Source: Helianthus annuus
Lineage: Eukaryota; Streptophyta; Magnoliopsida; Asterales; Asteraceae
Direction: 5' to 3'
Assembly (NCBI RefSeq): GCF_002127325.2
Contig: NC_035434.2
Span: 82,462,664-82,526,663 of the forward strand
DNA: 64,000 bases
Shown: piece after piece, positions 10,539-20,193 of the stretch
How positions within the stretch are numbered: position 1 is the first letter of the stretch
Layout of the letters: each line of letters opens with the position of its first letter
Notes under the pieces: model-generated
Databases searched by the model: none
Seen by the model: the letters and a program-made list of their open reading frames with translations, nothing else
What the model was told of the DNA's origin: nothing
Position numbers and translations under genes: made by a program

Positions 10539-13500
10539 GAAATATAACCTTATCGATTTTTCATATTAAGATATATATCAAGTTGCATTCTCTTAGCATT
10601 ATTACTGTTTGTGTTAATGAGTTCATGTGTCAGAATACATCAATTAATAACCTACATCCACATTTGCTTGCAGGTAGTGGAAAGAGTTACTTGGCAAAAA
10701 TGCTGCGTGATATTGAAGTTGAAAATGGTGGGGAAGCACCACGAATTCATTCCATGGATGAGTACTTTATGATTGAAGTTGAGAAGGTCGCAATTTCAAT
10801 CCATTTGCTTGGAAACGGGTCAACTGATAGAAACTAAAAACTGACTGATTAAATTACTGAAACTGAAATACAAATTAGCCAATTCGAGATGGCAATTCTC
10901 CAAATACTAGAATAGAACCAGACAAATAAAACATAAACATCCCTACCACAATTAACCCTAATACATCGTACTTAACATAGAATTAAGCGGGAACAGTTTT
11001 ACCCTAGATATCTGACTACGTGGGTTAACTCCCCACGTTCTAAACTACATCTAATTGGGCCCTGGATCATATTGTGGATTTCTAAATACAAGTGGAGCTG
11101 GGCCTGGATCAGTTGGGTTTGTATCATCAACTTTCGACTGTAGTTCATTGGTAATGGGTCAAACAAATAAGATATAATAAAATTATTCAAAAACGAAATA
11201 CATCAACATATCAAAAGTCACCTAACGTGCTTAAAAAGTTCTAAATTGATTTATTTACAATATACTTTTCCTAATCGTATTCATTTACCTATTTGACCTG
11301 TTATCATATTGCATTCTGTTCTTACTAGTATGCTCTATTTGTTTCGGTAGCTTATATGGTATTCAAAACTTCTGATTTGAAGTATTGTATGGAGTTATAG
11401 GCCGAAGATAGTGAGTTGTCAAAGTCGTCTGGTTCTCTCAGAGGTAAGAGACAAGTAATGAAGACGGTGATGGAGTACTGTTATGAACCTGAGATGGAGG
11501 AGGTATTTTAAGTACTTACTTGTATATAACAATTATTTTTAACAATGTGTTTTAAAGTGTCAGCATTCTGATTTTACTCGTCTATTTTATGTTTATATGT
11601 TTATTTTTGAGTAAACTTCCGTTTTGCTCCCTGTGGTTTGGTCATTTTAACGGTTTTGCTCCAATAGTTTAAAAATAGCCATTTTCCTCCCTGATCTTTC
11701 GAGTTTGTCGCCAGTTTGCTCCCTAATCTTTCGAGTTTGTCGCCAGTTTCCTCCCTGACGGAGTTAGAGGCTGGGAGCAAAATGAAGATAAGTTAGAAAA
11801 ATCAGGGAGGAAAATGGCTATTTTTATACTATTGGAGCAAAACCGTTAAAATGACCAAACCACAGGGAGCAAAACGGAAGTTTACTCTTTATTTTTCAAC
11901 TGTCATGAATGTGTATCTTTGAACGCCTTATAGTAAGCGTTATATTATTCTGACATTGGTGTTATATTTGCATAGGCTTATCGAGCAAGCATGCTGAAGG
12001 CATTTAAAAAGACCCTTGATGAGGGAGTTTACTCCTTCATAATTGGTATGGTTTATCTGGGGCATAAGTGCCAGACTTATAGTATTTTTAAGGGTTTATA
12101 TTCTCTCATTATGTTGCATTTTGTGTTTTTAATATTTGTATGGTTAATTATTCGCGCGCTTCAATATTTGTTTGAGTGACTGGCTATCTAGGCGTGGAGA
12201 AGTTTAATACTAATTTTTATCAGAATTTTCTTATATATGATTTAAAAAAGAAAATAATCATAGAAGAAGTGGTGATTAAACACTAACAAGGGATGCAGTT
12301 TTGTTGTTTACGAAATTGACTTATTTGTTGTTGCCTGGGCTTAGTGGATGACCGCAATCTGCGGGTAGCTGATTTTGCTCAGTTTTGGGCAACTGCTAAG
12401 GTATACCCTCAATTCTCTCATCCTCACAATCTCTGTCTTATCTGGTGGGGCCTATTTTTTCCAGTTTATTATATTTTCTCTAGTTTGCATAAAATATCAA
12501 GTTAAGAAAACCAGAAAGGTGAGTTATAAACTCTAGTGAAGTATGTGATATGGATTCACATAGATTTCTTGTGGCAAACTTGTAAATTCATTTATTAGAA
12601 TGTCATACCACATCAATCTTGTGTGTGTCTTTACAGAACACTTAATACATCACTTTATATGTATGTATGTGTGTTATTATAAATAATGATATTTCTATTT
12701 CATAGTACTGATATACAAGTTTTCTTATAAATATTTGTTATATTATAATGTGTGGATATAAATAATATAGTGCATATTTCAGATTATTTATATAATATAG
12801 TAATTATACATTCACTCACACAGTTTCTTATTGGATTTTTCTACTCAAATTTCTTTACTTTCACTAGTAGGTGAAATAACTTCAAATTCTTTGTAATTTA
12901 TACATCATTTATTTAAATTGTTTGCAATGTATCAATTATGTTTACTTGACTACGCCTATTCATATGTCTTGAACCACATATGCAAATTGTAACTTATTTA
13001 GTTCTGGTTGGCAATCACAATGTGAATTGCTAGATTTTGAGTCCGCAATCGACTTCTCGTAAGGAAAATAAAAGGATCTGGAGAGTGGAGATTGATCTAT
13101 CTCTATATTTTAAGGGAATTTGGAATTTTAGGAAGTGGCACACAAGCATATTTTGGTGTGTTTATGCTTGGTGTGGTTGTTACTGATTTAGATATGGCAA
13201 CTGTCGTGTGCACTGTATACGTGCAGTGTTGAAATCTCCCTGTAATAATGATGACAATGAGCCTATGCTTGATACAAAGTCGATCTTTTTATTAATTAAG
13301 CTTTATCGTTAAATTGTTAGATGTTGCCGGATGGGCACCAGTTTAATGAGTAAATTAGATTTTCAACTGGTTTACTAGTAAATTTGCAATTTAAGTCTGT
13401 AGTTTTACGATATCTTTTGTGTTGACTAAGGGTGCGTTTGGTATCCATTTATTAATGTGTTTGGTTCACATAATTAGAATCTCAATTCCACCTCCCATAC

Positions 13501-16500
13501 CCCTCGGTTTTTCAATTCCTTTATGGTTGTTTTGTCACTCAAATATATTACAAATTTGAATTCCTTTGATGGATTCCAGTGTCTGTAATTTGCAAATTCA
13601 GTTTCTTCAAATTCTGATTTCTTAGATAAATTCCAGTTCCTTGAAAAAGAGTTCAGCGAACCAAAAGAGTTAGCAAAGTATGATATAATTGTTTTATTAC
13701 AAAGTGACGTTTTGGTGGTAAAAAATGCAAGAAATGGCACAATTTGGTGCTTTTCTTGGAATGCAAAGTTGTTCTTCAATGGTAGAAATTCATGTTTATT
13801 TACAATACATTCTGCTGGTATTCATTTGTTTCTTGTTCTCTTGCAGAGATCGGGCTATGAAGTATACTTGGTGGAAGCTTCATACAAGGATCCAGCGGTG
13901 AGTTATGCTACAAACTTTTTAGAATTCAAACGCTGTATATCATAGTTGTCAATACGCTCATAGTGCCCGCTATAGCGAATAGCTTAGCGTATAGTCGCTA
14001 CAGAGATAAATAGCGGATTTTTTTTATTTATTTAGATGATTAGTGATAGCGTATTTGAGCTATTTAGCACTTTTATACATAAATGGTGTGTTAAATATAG
14101 TTTTTTTTGCGGGCCCTATTCTGTCGCTGTCACTACGTAGCCTGATAACTATGCTGTATATCAGGAACTCGTAGTTAAACTTTGAAATCATAAGATTGGA
14201 AGAAAGAGTGTTCTTTTAACCATTTTTTTTTGTGTTATGTTTAGGGCTGTGCAGCCAGAAATGTACACAATTTTACCTTGCCTGATATACAAAAGATGGC
14301 CGGGCAATGGGAAGAAGCTCCACCTTTATACTTGAAAATGGACATTAAGGTTTGTTGTACCCGTTTTAATTCGAAAATGTTCAATGACATGAATCCTTTT
14401 ATTCCCACCATCAACGTTGACATAAACGTGTTGGATACTTGGATCCTCCGTGTATCCAAAATCGGGATGTGTGGAGGATTTTAGTTTGAGCAAGAGACCG
14501 TCTAGGAATTGAGTACATAGGTGAAGAATATTAATAGAACATGGGTACATTTCGTTCTTTTAATCTTTTTACATGGTTTTGCAGTCTTTGCTCCATGGAG
14601 ATGGTTTGGTTGAAAGTGATATTCAAGAGGTAGGTTTTGTTAGCTCTGCTTTTGCCAGTATGCATGATTTTTTCTAGAGAAGAATTTTGGTTCAGAGATA
14701 AATTTAGCAAAAGCTAAAATATCCTTATACTCTTTGGCTTCCTAAAGAGTCGAATCGTATTTAGTAGGGGTGCAAACGAGCCAAGCCGAGCCCGAGCTCG
14801 AGTAACATATGAAAGCTCGAGCTCGAGCTCGGCTCGATTCGAGCTTTATTTCTAAAGCTCGAGCTCGACTCGTTTATTATTTATTAATTACTTTATATTA
14901 ATTATAATTATTATTATACATATAATTAAGTTATTTTTTTATATTAATATAAATGGTAGTTATTATTATATAAATATATATGTTTAATCTATACTATATA
15001 ATAAAAGAAACCACTTTAGGGACACTTGTCATCATATTAGGCCATCTCTTATAGATAATTATAATTTTAGTTTAATCTCTTCTAATTAACTATAGATAAC
15101 CCTCCGACTTACTCGACCCATGTAATACATGAGGTTTTTTAACATATAACTTTTTATTATTTGATATATAAAATTAGATTTATTCATTTCATACAATACA
15201 CGGGGTTTTTTAAGGATATATATTTTTTATTATTTAGTACAGAAAATTACATTTATTCAAACCGTGTAATGCACATATTTTTAAAGATGTATTTTTTTAT
15301 TATTTGGTATATAATATTACATTTATACAACCCATGTTATAAATGAGGTTTTTTAAAGATGTATTATTTTATTATTTGGTAAACAATATTACATTTATTC
15401 AACCCGTGTAATACGTTTGGTTTTAAAGATATAACTTTTTTATTTGGTATATAAAATTACATTTATTCAATCCGTACAATATGATTCTTATAGATATAAT
15501 TTTTTATTATTTAATATATAAAATTATATTTATTCAACCCGTACAATAAATGAGGTTTTTAAAGATATATTGTTTTATTATTTAGTATACAAAATTTATT
15601 TATTCAACCCCGTGTACACGGGGTTATAACCTAGTATATTAATAAAAAATATATAAACAGAAAGCTCGTTTAGGCTTGCGAGCCGGCTCGAGCTCGATAT
15701 GCGAAGCTCAGGCACGGGCTCGTTTACTAAACGAGCTTGTTTTTTAGGCTCGGGCTCGAGCTCGTTTAAGCTCGGCTCGTTCGAGCTTTTTTTCGAGCCG
15801 AGCTCGAGTAGATCGCGAGTAGCTTGGCTCGTTTGCACCTCTAGTATTTAGATAATGACACCTATGATGTTGACAGGTAGACATGGATATGGAAGATGAG
15901 GACGCTTCACAGGAATCTCATGTTAAAAAGCCACATGACGAAACGAAAGATCAGGTGGATGATTTTAGACCTCATGGTATGTGTCCAAGGCAAACTCTAT
16001 TGAACCTTTATTGTTTGGTAAAAATGAAGCGTGTCAAGTGGGTTGAAAGTTTCCCAAAGTTCATTTTGTTATATATTTCATGTTTAGATTAAAATTTTGA
16101 TTTTGTAATCACAATTCTCTATGCAGATGAGCTAAAGGATGTTACTGCGACAACTCATCAAAGAGAAGAGGTGAAAGATTTGAGTAGAAGTAAATGGTCA
16201 AATAGTTTTGATGCGGAAGAAGATGGGAAGAACAAGATTAGTGGTGGGGCTGGGGCCCTTTCAGGGTTGGTTCAAGCTTATAGCAGCAAGGAAGCTAAAT
16301 CCGTAAGCTGGGGTGACCAGGTATGTGTTTACTTATGTTTCAGCTTTAAACTTGTCTCGATTCGAGCTTTTAGCCATCTCGAGCGGTTGGGCTCATCACC
16401 CCTACCAAAACATATTGTGACTCGTGACCTATTTATTACTCAACCCGTTTTTCTACTTCTACTTCTGTCAGGGTGGAAATGTTGGATTCTCAATAAGTGC

Positions 16501-16931
16501 AACAAGAAAAACAAACACAAGATCATTAGTTATTGGGCCTGGTCCTGGCTACAATTTGGTAAGTTAGTTGGCGTAACGTCAATCCCATGAAAATCGCAAC
16601 TAATTCTATGATGACACATAAACATATCCCGAAATTGTCTATTTTTTGTACTTACCAAAGGGTATTTTTGTCATTTACTAATAGTGTCAGAACAGAGTCA
16701 AAAGTGTTGTTTTAATTTTATCTGATCGCTTGGCTAATAATTGCTTTGGGATTGTGACAGAAATCAAATCCGTTATCTGAAGAAGAGTACGTAAAGTCAT
16801 CCCAGAATGCTGTTGAGCCCAGAACTCAAAGCGTGTTCCAAGAACGGATTCGTGCAGAACGCGAATCATTCAAAGCTGTTTTCGATAAAAGGCGACAGCG
16901 GATTGGTGGGTTCAATGTGGACGAGGAATGA
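9572..16931 (+). CDS. YLPM1-like: YLPM1-like nuclear P-loop NTPase/kinase-fold protein, complete 13-exon gene
   Basis: Exons: 9572-10210, 10288-10453, 10674-10786, 11401-11502, 11976-12045, 12345-12400, 13847-13897, 14245-14349, 14585-14629, 15877-15976, 16127-16320, 16472-16558 and 16761-16931 (TGA). All junctions are GT-AG and the total is 1899 nt, 632 residues with no internal stop. Residues 1-213 (exon 1) are low-complexity, rich in Pro, His, Asn and Ser, with an early FCPICSVSHFPFC cysteine/histidine motif. The P-loop LRGLPGSGKSYLAK (about residue 264) spans the exon 2/3 junction. It is followed by HSMDEYF, CYEPEMEEAYRASMLKAFKK, VDDRNLRVADFAQFW and SGYEVYLVEA, the ATPase-like core of YLP-motif protein 1. 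An acidic linker and a conserved C-terminal tail (IRAERESFKAVFDKRRQRIG) close the protein. Animal YLPM1 is a nuclear protein linked to PP1 and telomerase regulation; the plant role is unknown to me. ATG 9572 is chosen because it precedes MDHSWRPP, while an in-frame upstream ATG (9491) gives an untypical leader. Confidence 0.93.
10497..10537. repeat. (TC)n(TA)n compound microsatellite in intron 2 of the YLPM1-like gene
   Basis: About 22 bases of TC repeat run directly into about 18 bases of TA repeat. Confidence 0.9.
11609..11887. mobile_element. Mutator-like MITE with 9-bp target duplication (intron 4)
   Basis: The 279-bp element begins GAGTAAACTTCCGTTTTGCT and ends with the exact complement. 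The inverted arms run close to 100 bp with few mismatches (blocks include GGTCATTTTAACGGTTTTGC and its complement). Direct 9-bp copies of TTTATTTTT flank it (11600-11608 and 11888-11896). Nine-base duplications and long TIRs are typical of Mutator-derived MITEs. An internal 37-bp-spaced direct repeat (CTTTCGAGTTTGTCGCCAGT, twice) forms the centre. No coding capacity. Confidence 0.85.
12401..13846. other. Long intron 6 of the YLPM1-like gene
   Basis: 1,446 bp of AT-rich intron. Around 13431-13690 there is a block starting GGGTGCGTTTGGTATCC and ending near GCGAACCAAAAGAG, which has the look of a decayed DNA-transposon copy. Matching ends and a target duplication were not found. Nothing else recognised. 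Confidence 0.35.
13941..14153. mobile_element. hAT-like MITE with 8-bp target duplication (intron 7)
   Basis: The 213-bp element starts CATAGTTGTCAATACGC and ends GCCTGATAACTATG, forming imperfect terminal inverted repeats. It is flanked by perfect 8-bp duplications CTGTATAT (13933-13940 and 14154-14161). Internal TATAGCG/TAGCG motifs recur on both sides, a common subterminal pattern in small plant hAT derivatives. Confidence 0.85.
14988..15634 (+). mobile_element. Helitron nested inside the hAT-like element
   Basis: The 5' terminus reads TCTATACTATATAATAAAAG. The 3' terminus is a perfect 20-bp palindrome AACCCCGTGTACACGGGGTT (15606-15625) followed by TATAAC and CTAG (15631-15634). The insertion lies between A and T (flanks TTTAA and TATATT). 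TC at the 5' end, a hairpin shortly before CTRR at the 3' end and an A/T target without duplication are the accepted Helitron signature. It is about 650 bp with no Rep/helicase, so non-autonomous. Confidence 0.85.
15105..15610. repeat. Tandem repeats (~80-85 bp) inside the Helitron
   Basis: About six diverged units contain TTTATTCAACCCGTGTAAT, then a GAGGTTTTTTAAAGATAT-type phrase, then TTTTTTATTATTTGGTATA. Each unit carries a version of the CCCGTGTA/TACACGGG half that forms the terminal hairpin, so the array looks derived from repeated copies of the 3' end region. Confidence 0.75.
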
Positions 16932-17316
16932 GCTCACGTTTTTAACTTCTCTGTAGTCTTGCTGTATTGTAGGGTTTACGTGTATGGAAACCCAATTTTT
17001 GTTGAAAATGACAAATTTTGCAAACGTCAGATTTTAAGTTGGAAAGATGATTCAGTTATACAATTTGTATCTGATTGCTCGTGTGCCTTTGTTTTGAGTT
17101 TTGACTGATTAGAGACGATAGTTAAGTGTATTTATTGGCAATTTCAATTTCACATTACGGTTTTGGTCCTTTATTTGTAAAAGTTTCATTAGATGTAACA
17201 TCATAATTCTTTTATGGCTTATTGACATTAAATAAAATTGTTAGGGTAAATTATACTTTTTGTCCTTTATGTTCGTATCGAATTACAATAGATAGCCTTT
17301 AACTTCAATAATTACA
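16932..17316. other. 3' UTR of the YLPM1-like gene and spacer
   Basis: AT-rich sequence after the stop codon. An AATAAAA at about 17229-17235 is the clearest polyadenylation-type signal, though rather far from the stop. No other feature recognised. Confidence 0.4.
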
Positions 17317-17324
17317 GTCACAGT

Positions 17325-17834
17325 CAATGTTTTAAAAACCGGTAAATACTGGCCGGTTATACCGGTATTACCGTTTTCGGATGTAAATCCGGTTCGAAAC
17401 ACCCCGGTAAGTAGGAGAATCGGCAGAGACTTTGTACCGCCGGTAAAATCCGGTATACCGGTTTGAACCGTCATACCGGTACCGTCTCAGGTCTGTTTTT
17501 GGGTTAGGATTTTACTTTTTATCGTCCCATCTCCATGTTTACTCTTAACCTAACAGCTTTTAATATTTTATCTCCATCGATCAAAATTCAAAATTTGCTT
17601 CATCACTCCATCATTCGTGACTTGTTCCAGACTTCCATCACCCCATCGTTCGTTCCAGATTTTCATTTTAATCCAATTTTGGATTATTTTTTGAGTTAAT
17701 ATTGTTATTTATAAATTATACAATTAACTAATCAACCCGGTTGAACCGCCCGGCACAACCCGGTTCAACCGGTTAAACCATTTTTGTGTCTAATCCGATA
17801 TGATTATTTTAAAAAACCGGATTTTAAAACATTG
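17325..17834. mobile_element. hAT-like non-autonomous element with perfect 8-bp target duplication
   Basis: The 510-bp element begins CAATGTTTTAAAAACCGG and ends with the complement CCGGATTTTAAAACATTG. Flanks are identical 8-mers GTCACAGT (17317-17324, 17835-17842). Subterminal CCGGT/ACCGG motifs are dense at both ends. An 8-bp duplication with CA...TG termini fits the hAT superfamily. The interior is non-coding. Confidence 0.88.
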
Positions 17835-17842
17835 GTCACAGT

Positions 17843-18555
17843 TCTTTATTTGACAAACTCATTACATCTTTGGTCCTTTAACTCTAACCTAGTTAAAAAT
17901 TTTAGTTAAATCTAGTCATATGCTTTGCCCATAAGAGCAAATTCGTCTTTTTACTGTTCTAATGACTATTTGTGCAATAAATATCCATGCCCCCCCTCTC
18001 TCTCAAATCTCTCTCTCTCTCTGTGAAATGTCTGCAACAACAGAACCATCCAAATCTGTCACACATCACCGCCTACATCTAGATCCACCACACCATCACA
18101 CCACCTACATCCAAATCCACCACACCATCACACCGCATCCATCTAGATCCGTCGCACCACACCACCATCTCCATCCAAATCGCCACACAACACCTCCGCC
18201 TCCATCTAGATCTACCACAACCACTGCCACCTCGCATCATCAACCGACGATAAAGGCGTTGGATCGAAGTTTAAACAAATCTTCAAAGCGTATCTCGTTT
18301 TCTTCTATCCGATAAAACGTCAGATCTATGATTTATACGGTGAAGAACGTTTGAAATTCGGAGTTTATGATGAATCTTTGTTGTGAGATTTAGGTTTGAT
18401 CCGAACAAATCTGATGCGAGTTTTTGATGAATCTGGTGCAGAATAATGAATCAAGTGCAGAATAAGTATTCTTCTAATTTGAGGATGAATATTGGAGGTG
18501 CAAAATAAGAATAAAAAGGTTGTTCTGATTTGAGGGTCAAGTTATTCTACAAAGA
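17843..18555. other. Low-complexity spacer with CT-rich and CACCA-rich blocks
   Basis: A (CT)n block near 17995-18022 is followed by imperfect repeats of ATCCAAATCCACCACACCAT (18045-18240). An open frame (17962-18315) across it is Thr/His/Pro-rich and shows no domain. From 18420 the phrases GGTGCAGAATAA, TCTAATTTGAGGA and GAATATTGGAGGTGCA start, and these recur at 19020-19160. Confidence 0.5.
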
Positions 18556-18874
18556 CTTCTAATTGTAAGAAGTGTAAGAATGATTTATAGAGTGACAAAT
18601 GTCCAATAACCTAAAACTAAACCCACTACATCACCACCAAAAACCTAAACACCCACCCCTACCCCACCACCACCCAAAAACCTAACCCCCCCCCCCCTCC
18701 AAAAAAAAAAAAAAAACCTAAAAAAAATAAATCTAAAAAAAACTAAACACCCACCCCCACCCAAAAACCTAAACCCCCACCCCCTTGGCAAAAAAAAAAA
18801 TAAATTTTTTTTTAGGGTGGGTGATGTGGGGGGGGGGGGGTGGGGGTTTAGGTTTTTGGTGGTGGTGGATGTTT

Positions 18875-18909
<35 letters not shown>

Positions 18910-18999
18910 TAGTGGGGTTTTTTTGTGTAGTGGGTTTTTTTTAGGTTATTGGACACTTGTCACTCTATAAATCCTTCTTACACTTCTTACAATTAGAAT
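18556..18999. mobile_element. Large fold-back element with homopolymer centre
   Basis: The left arm TCTAATTGTAAGAAGTGTAA then TTTATAGAGTGACAAATGTC then CAATAACCTAAA is the inverted copy of the right arm ending at about 18999. The arms continue through CCCACTAC and CACCACCAAAAACCTAAAC motifs. The centre contains runs of C, A, G and T of more than ten bases (18687-18716, 18829-18841, 18880-18908). Direct repeats of a TTTGAGGANGAATATTGGAG phrase flank the element at 18478-18500 and 19060-19080. Confidence 0.65.
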
Positions 19000-19211
19000 C
19001 CTTTGTATTTGATCCTAATCCCTGATTGGAATCTGATGCAGAATAAGTTTTGTTCTAATTTGAGGACGAATATTGGAGGTGCAGAATAAGAATAAAAAGG
19101 TTTGTTCTAATTTGAATCTTATGCAGAATAAGTTTTGTTCTAATTTGAGGTGCCAAATATGAAGGTTTGAAATTGGGATTTTATAATGAATCAGGTGCAT
19201 AATAAGTTGAA
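19000..19211. repeat. Direct-repeat flank of the fold-back element
   Basis: Contains three variants of ATGCAGAATAAGTTTTGTTC followed by TAATTTGAGG, related to 18425-18545 on the other side of the fold-back element. Non-coding. Confidence 0.55.
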
Positions 19212-20193
19212 CTAGTTTTTATTAGCTTCGTGCGTTGCGACGAAACGGAACAAATGATAATGTTAAACAAACGATATTTGAAAATGAAGAATGTTGTTTC
19301 GAAAGCCAAACGGCAGAATCGGTTTAGTTTATTATCGTACCGTCAAACGATACCAAATAAATACTCTAGTTTGAATATAACTTCGTATTTAACAACACTT
19401 GTATAAACACAATTGCATACTTAAGTTTCTTTTTAATTAACAAACGACAGTTATTAAAAAATATTAAATTAACTGATAAAGGCAATATCATTAAAAATTA
19501 TGAAAAATAAAAAGTAAATGAAAAAAGGGAATATGGTTTAAAAAAATAAAAAAAATGTTAAAAGTAAATATAATAATAAGGTATTAGAATATTAAAATAA
19601 TAAAATATTAAAAAAACTATATATTATTTTAAATTTAAAATTACTATTTATGGTCATTCAACAACAATATATATATAATTATAGTTTGGAGGAGTTATAT
19701 AGAGGATCGAATCGGAAAACACATATTTCAAGGATGGTGGCTGAATGCTGGCTGGGGTGGTGGTCGGATAGTGGCCGAGTGTCATTGGTGAAGCTTTATG
19801 TTAGGGTGTCGGCAGCACCCTCGGGGAATCATTGCGGGGACCATGGTTGCCGTGCGGGATGGGTGCCGCCATCCATGCGGGTAGCCAAATCGGGGAACGA
19901 AGTCGGTAGGGAGTCACCGATGAAAGGAGAGGAGAGAGGGAAATGATGGACCAATGAATTTTTTTTTTTGAATAAAAAAACAATTCCCCTAAGAGGGTGC
20001 ACCTCGTACGTTTTTGGACAAGAGGGAAGTTATAGAGGGGAAATGACATGGCAACTTATGATTGGGTTAAAAAAAGTTTTCACTCACCTCATTAGGGGGG
20101 TGCCCCCTTCACCCTTAAAAGTTAGGGAGAAAGAGGGTGTTGACCTGAGAGAGGGAATATTTTTTGTTGATTTGTTTTTTTTTAATTAAAGTA
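19212..20193 (-). mobile_element. Probable Helitron-type fragment, minus strand, 3' end at 19212
   Basis: On the minus strand the sequence ends TCGTCGCAACGCACGAAGC, then TAATAAAAA and CTAG (19212-19215), followed by T. This is the layout of a Helitron 3' end with a weak hairpin. The body is AT-rich to about 19690. A GC-richer block (19690-20150) follows with open frames of no recognisable domain. The 5' TC terminus could not be placed, so extent and assignment are uncertain. Confidence 0.4.

Larger units (their letters stand above)
14765..15843. mobile_element. hAT-like element with GAGCTCGAG-rich ends, split by a Helitron (intron 9)
   Basis: The left end TAGGGGTGCAAACGAGCC and the complement of the right end TAGAGGTGCAAACGAGCC are terminal inverted repeats. 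The perfect 8-bp target duplication GTATTTAG flanks the element (14757-14764, 15844-15851). Subterminal regions on both sides are dense in AAGCTCGAGCTCGAG-type motifs. The interior is interrupted at 14988-15634 by an independent Helitron-type insertion, so the original element was about 430 bp. No transposase is encoded. Confidence 0.85.

Noticed and set aside
10999..11190. Antisense open stretch in intron 3 of the YLPM1-like gene resembling a protein C-terminus (DDTNPTDPGPAPLVF)
   Set aside because: Only about 35 codons, no start or splice context and no family recognised; it could be a captured fragment but evidence is too thin.
17962..18315. 117-codon open frame rich in His, Thr and Pro
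   Set aside because: Low-complexity sequence from imperfect CACCACACCAT repeats with no domain or splice context.
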